A stretch of DNA of 64,000 nucleotides from Nocardioides dokdonensis FR1436 (GTDB lineage Bacteria > Actinomycetota > Actinomycetes > Propionibacteriales > Nocardioidaceae). The translations under genes and the position numbers were made by a program. The notes below the pieces were generated by a model that saw nothing but the letters and a program-made list of their open reading frames with translations, did not search any database and had not been told where the DNA came from. Within the stretch, counting starts at the first letter, position 1. Each line of letters opens with the position of its first letter. The stretch spans positions 186,001 through 250,000 of the forward strand of contig NZ_CP015079.1 of NCBI RefSeq assembly GCF_001653335.1. The letters are read 5' to 3'. Positions 60,879 through 64,000 of the stretch are shown piece by piece.

Positions 60879-61736
60879 TCAGCGCAGCCGGTCGACCACG
60901 AGCTCGGCGAACGGGGCCGCGGCACCGGGCGCGAGGTCGAGGTAGAGCCCGGGCTCGATGAGCTCGAGCTCGCTCACCGCCAGCCGACCGTCGAGCTCCA
61001 TCAGGTCGACGCGCGCGTAGTCGAGCCGTCGCCCGATGAGCTGCTCGGCCGCGCGCACGGCGTCCAGCGCCACCGCCTCGGCCTCGGGGTCGAGGGCGAC
61101 CAGGGTGCTGCGGCCGCCGTGCTCCTGGTGCACGCGGACCTCCCCCGCACCGGGCACCTTGTCCACCTGGGTGCGGGCGACGCCGTCGAGCACCATCACC
61201 GACACCTCGCCCCGGGTGCGCACCGACTCCACCAGCGGCTGGGCCAGCCACGGGCCGGGCGTGAGCCCGACCAACCGGTCGTCCTCGAGCCCGTCGACGA
61301 CGACGACCCCGACCCCGCCGGCACCGATGCGCGGCTTGACGACCACGTGGTCCCAGCGCGCCAGCGCCCGCCGCAGGCCATCGACGAGGTCGTCGTCGGC
61401 GACGAGCTCGGAGGGCACCACCGGCACGTGCTCGCCGAGCGCCTCGAGGTAGGCCTTGTCGTGGTTCCAGTCGAAGACGTCGCCACCGTTGAGCAGCCGC
61501 GTCGAGGCCTCGACGCCCCGGACCCAGTCGCGCCACGGCGCGAGCCGGCGCTGGTAGTCCCACGTCGAGCGTACGGCGACCAGGTCGGCGCCCGCCCAGT
61601 CCACGCCGGCGTCGTCCCAGACCGCCCACGCGGCCTCGACGCCGCGCTCGGCGAGCGCGTCGAGGAGCAGCGAGCCGCCCGGCTCGCCCTCGGGCATCAG
61701 GCAGAAGCTCGCCAGCAGGACCTGGGGCGTCCCCAC
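60879..61736 (-). CDS. ATP-grasp domain protein (RSTWDY family)
   Basis: 285 residues. VRSTWDYQRRLAPWRDWV, LNGGDVFDWNHDKAYLEAL, VVVKPRIGAGGVGVVVV, ARVDLMELDGRLAVSELELIEPGLYLDL: a glutathione synthetase-like ATP-grasp ligase seen in many bacteria with no fixed function. GTG at 61736, one nucleotide after the deoA stop, so read from the deoA promoter. Substrates cannot be named. Confidence 0.82.
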   Translation of the reverse strand: MGTPQVLLASFCLMPEGEPGGSLLLDALAERGVEAAWAVWDDAGVDWAGADLVAVRSTWDYQRRLAPWRDWVRGVEASTRLLNGGDVFDWNHDKAYLEALGEHVPVVPSELVADDDLVDGLRRALARWDHVVVKPRIGAGGVGVVVVDGLEDDRLVGLTPGPWLAQPLVESVRTRGEVSVMVLDGVARTQVDKVPGAGEVRVHQEHGGRSTLVALDPEAEAVALDAVRAAEQLIGRRLDYARVDLMELDGRLAVSELELIEPGLYLDLAPGAAAPFAELVVDRLR

Positions 61737-61737
61737 G

Positions 61738-63024
61738 TCAGCCGACCCGGTCGATGATGAGCGGGTCGGCGGTGAAGTCGCTGCCACCCTCGGCGATGTC
61801 GTAGCCGCCCTCGAGCGAGGTCAGCGCCCGGTCGAATCGCCCCGGCTCGTCGGTGAGCAGCGTGAAGAGCGGCTGCCCCTCGGTGACGGTGTCGCCGGGA
61901 CGGGCGTGCCACACGACGCCGGCGCCGGCCTGCACGGGGTCCTCCTTGCGGGCGCGGCCCGCGCCGAGGCGCCAGGCCGCCATCCCGACGGCCATCGCGT
62001 CGAGCCGGGTCAGCACGCCCGAGGTCGGGGCAGCCACCACGTGCGACTCCTTCGCCTGCGGCAGCGCGGCGTCGGGGTCGCCGCCCTGCGCGCGGATCAT
62101 CGCCTTCCACGCATCCATCGCCGAGCCGTCGGCGAGCTTGTCGGCGGGGTCGACGTCGGTGACCCCGGCACCGGCGAGCATCTCGCGGGCCAGGGCCAGG
62201 GTCAGCTCCACCACGTCGGAGGGACCGCCGCCGGCGAGCACGTCGACGGACTCCGCGACCTCGATCGCGTTGCCGGCGGTGAGCCCGAGCGGGGTGGACA
62301 TGTCGGTGAGCAGCGCCACCGTGGCGACGCCGGCGTCGGTGCCGAGCGCGACCATCGTCTCGGCGAGCTCTCGGGCGTCGGCCAGGGACTTCATGAACGC
62401 CCCGGTGCCGACCTTGACGTCGAGGACGAGCGCGCCGGTGCCCTCGGCGATCTTCTTGCTCATGATCGAGGAGGCGATGAGCGGGATCGCCTCGACGGTG
62501 CCGGTGACGTCACGCAGGGCGTAGAGCTTCTTGTCGGCCGGGGCGAGCTCGGACCCGGCGGCGCAGATGACCGCGCCGATCGACTCGAGCTGCTCGAGCA
62601 GGGCGGTGTTGGACAGGTCGGCCTGCCAGCCGGGGATCGCCTCGAGCTTGTCGAGGGTGCCGCCGGTGTGGCCCAGCCCGCGCCCGGACAACTGCGGCAC
62701 CGCGACCCCGCAGGCGGCCACCAACGGGGCCAGCGGCAGCGTGATCTTGTCGCCCACGCCGCCGGTGGAGTGCTTGTCGGCCGTGGGGCGCGACAGCGAG
62801 GAGAAGTCCATCCGCTCGCCCGAGGCGATCATCGCCTGCGTCCACCGGCTGATCTCGCCGCGGTCCATGCCACGCAGCAGGATCGCCATGGCCAGCGCCG
62901 CCATCTGCTCGTCGGCCACGTCGCCGCGGGTGTAGGCATCCACCACCCAGTCGATCTGGCTGTCGGACAGGCCGTGCCCGTCCCGCTTGGCGTGGATGAC
63001 CTCGACTGCGTCGTGCTTGCTCAT
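61738..63024 (-). CDS. deoA: Thymidine phosphorylase
   Basis: 428 residues. Cleaves thymidine and deoxyuridine with phosphate to base and deoxyribose 1-phosphate. N-terminal helical domain (VEVIHAKRDGHGLSDSQIDWVVDAYTRG), signature SGRGLGHTGGTLDKLEAIPGW, phosphate region DKHSTGGVGDKITLPLAPLVAACG, KIAEGTGALVLDVKVGTGAFMK. Length standard. AAGGA before the ATG. Operon with cdd upstream (52 nt) and the ATP-grasp gene downstream. Confidence 0.96.
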   Translation of the reverse strand: MSKHDAVEVIHAKRDGHGLSDSQIDWVVDAYTRGDVADEQMAALAMAILLRGMDRGEISRWTQAMIASGERMDFSSLSRPTADKHSTGGVGDKITLPLAPLVAACGVAVPQLSGRGLGHTGGTLDKLEAIPGWQADLSNTALLEQLESIGAVICAAGSELAPADKKLYALRDVTGTVEAIPLIASSIMSKKIAEGTGALVLDVKVGTGAFMKSLADARELAETMVALGTDAGVATVALLTDMSTPLGLTAGNAIEVAESVDVLAGGGPSDVVELTLALAREMLAGAGVTDVDPADKLADGSAMDAWKAMIRAQGGDPDAALPQAKESHVVAAPTSGVLTRLDAMAVGMAAWRLGAGRARKEDPVQAGAGVVWHARPGDTVTEGQPLFTLLTDEPGRFDRALTSLEGGYDIAEGGSDFTADPLIIDRVG

Positions 63025-63076
63025 CTTGTCCTTCCGGCGCGGCGCGGCCGCGTGGTTCGTGAGGGGTGGTGGTCGT

Positions 63077-63493
63077 TCAGGCCAGGTCGTCGGGGCCGAA
63101 GGCGTCGGGCAGCACCTGGTCCATGCGGCGGACCCCCGACACGGTCCAGACCAGCAGGTCGCGGCCGCCGTTCTCGAAGAGCAGCTGGCGGCACCTGCCG
63201 CACGGCATGATCACCGCGCCGTCCCGGTTGACGCACACGAAGTGGGTCAGCCGTCCGCCCCCGCTGATGTGCAGCTGGCTGACGAGCCCGCACTCGGCGC
63301 AGAGCGTCACGCCGTACGCCGCGTTCTCGACGTTGCAGCCCACGACGGTGCGCCCGTCGTCGACCAGCGCGGCGGCGCCCACCGGGTAGTGGGAGTACGG
63401 CGCGTAGGCGCGCCCCATCGCCTCCTGCGCGGCCGCGAGCAGCGTCTGCCAGAGGTCGTCGTCGACCTCGTGGGCGCTCGGCGTCTGTGCCAT
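63077..63493 (-). CDS. cdd: Cytidine deaminase
   Basis: 138 residues, tetrameric class. YSHYPVGAAALVDDG, NVENAAYGVTLCAECGLVSQL (zinc Cys and catalytic Glu), MPCGRCRQLLFENGG (two zinc Cys). Converts cytidine/deoxycytidine to uridine/deoxyuridine for DeoA and uridine kinase. ATG at 63493 with GGGAG 5 nt upstream. First gene of cdd-deoA-ATP-grasp. A dyad lies 36-75 bp upstream. Confidence 0.96.
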   Translation of the reverse strand: MAQTPSAHEVDDDLWQTLLAAAQEAMGRAYAPYSHYPVGAAALVDDGRTVVGCNVENAAYGVTLCAECGLVSQLHISGGGRLTHFVCVNRDGAVIMPCGRCRQLLFENGGRDLLVWTVSGVRRMDQVLPDAFGPDDLA

Positions 63494-63528
63494 GTCGTCT
63501 CCCTCGTCTCCCTGGTGCGGCTCCAGGA

Positions 63529-63568
63529 TGGACCATCATGCCCGGCGCCCCCGGCCCGCCATGGTCCA
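63529..63568. promoter_or_regulatory. Inverted repeat between cdd and the BMP lipoprotein gene
   Basis: TGGACCAT (63529-63536) and its exact complement ATGGTCCA (63561-63568), 24 bp apart. In the 203-bp divergent intergenic region, 36 bp upstream of cdd. Candidate regulator site for both genes. TACCGT at 63643-63648 may be the -10 of the lipoprotein gene. Confidence 0.4.
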
Positions 63569-63696
63569 CGGCACGAGGTCCCAAGTCGATAACTGTTGAG
63601 TATTGCCCCACCGATGCCACCCCGCTCGGCTCTGCCAGGGGCTACCGTGCCGCGTGTCGCCCCCGGAGGTGAGGGGCGCAGATCTGGAGGAAGACC

Positions 63697-64000
63697 TTGA
63701 ACAGGATGAGGAAGACCGTCGTCGGCGGCATCGCCGCGCTCGCGGCCACCACGGCGCTCGCGGCCTGCGGCGACGCACCCGACGAGAACGACAGCAGCAG
63801 CAGCGGCAGCAGCGGGTCGAGTGACTTCCTCCCCTGCATCGTCTCCGACGCGGGCGGCTTCGACGACAAGTCGTTCAACCAGCTCAGCTTCGAGGGCGTG
63901 CAGAAGGCCGCCGCCGAGATCGGCACCACGGAGAAGGGTGTCGAGTCGAACAGCGAGAACGACTACGGCCCGAACCTCGACAGCCTGGTCGCCGAGGGCT
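63697..64000 (+). CDS. BMP-family nucleoside-binding lipoprotein, 3' end cut by window edge
   Basis: Open to the right edge (101 codons seen). Type II signal VVGGIAALAATTALAAC with lipobox LAAC, then a Ser/Gly linker and the mature start PCIVSDAGGFDDKSFNQLSFEGVQKAAAEIG, which is the BMP/Med family (PnrA-like) pattern; these bind purine nucleosides for an ABC importer. TTG at 63697 is chosen since GGAGG ends 6 nt upstream; an ATG at 63706 would be 15 nt away. Permease and ATPase genes should follow outside the window. Confidence 0.92.
   Translation, partial: MNRMRKTVVGGIAALAATTALAACGDAPDENDSSSSGSSGSSDFLPCIVSDAGGFDDKSFNQLSFEGVQKAAAEIGTTEKGVESNSENDYGPNLDSLVAEG

Overview
The window reads as chromosome of a high-GC actinobacterium, most likely Nocardioides or a relative (Propionibacteriales). 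The evidence is the very strong G/C third-position bias in every real gene, frequent GTG starts, the multi-subunit acyl-CoA carboxylase set (AccD5/PccB-like, AccE, AccA3-like), LpdA-type flavoprotein, ANTAR, DUF222-HNH and DUF3494 proteins. Gene order matches from memory two M. tuberculosis blocks (purE-purK-GtrA-PH-birA-accD5-accE5-maf-accA3 and lpdA-deoD-pmmB-add-deoA-cdd), so the backbone is old actinobacterial core with later insertions. No prophage, insertion sequence, CRISPR array or rRNA was seen; there is one tRNA (Gly, anticodon TCC).

Layout. 1-1.6 kb: an ice-binding-like (DUF3494) secreted protein running off the left edge, and a Dps ferritin. 1.7-10 kb: CoA-binding protein, membrane acyltransferase, purEK, an orphan winged-helix protein, a class III adenylate cyclase coupled to a PH-domain membrane protein, birA, then the carboxylase beta and epsilon subunits. 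10-14.2 kb: a processive GT2 polysaccharide synthase, a lipoprotein, an orphan response regulator and a GH6 glucanase, sitting where other actinobacteria have accE directly followed by maf. 14.2-26.8 kb: maf, GtrA, acyl-CoA dehydrogenase, an OFA-type MFS transporter with a 45-residue partner, the biotin carboxylase/BCCP subunit, a YdbS/YdbT-like PH pair, pyruvate carboxylase and a BenE-type transporter. 26.7-45.7 kb: an accessory zone with two SpoIID proteins flanking an LVIVD-repeat protein and a DUF305 lipoprotein, small hypotheticals, a DUF222-HNH protein, an ABC-F ATPase, several alpha/beta hydrolases, AraC, TetR and ANTAR regulators, a gene remnant and tRNA-Gly. 45.7-64 kb: LpdA, dihydrolipoyl dehydrogenase, then a nucleoside salvage/catabolism region: purine nucleoside phosphorylase, phospho-sugar mutase, deoC with two aldehyde dehydrogenase genes and a uridine kinase, adenosine deaminase, thymidine phosphorylase, cytidine deaminase and a BMP-type nucleoside-binding lipoprotein cut by the right edge.

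How parts fit. BirA biotinylates the two biotin proteins made here (AccA3-like and pyruvate carboxylase), which with AccD/AccE feed malonyl/methylmalonyl-CoA and oxaloacetate. The last 15 kb would import nucleosides, deaminate and phosphorolyse them, and route deoxyribose-phosphate to acetaldehyde and glyceraldehyde-3-phosphate, with aldehyde dehydrogenase taking the acetaldehyde.

A striking signal seen directly in the sequence is a -10 hexamer of the form TAnnnT placed only 6-8 nt before the start codon of about twenty genes, which implies that leaderless mRNAs are common here. Other points worth following: a TetR/dehydrogenase control region with two CTTACnCCGTAAG operators 33 bp apart, a GT2-GH6 insertion, a half-length aldehyde dehydrogenase co-transcribed with the full one, a C39-like cysteine peptidase in the deoC operon, and a GTGA-N6-TCAC site next to the adenylate cyclase.
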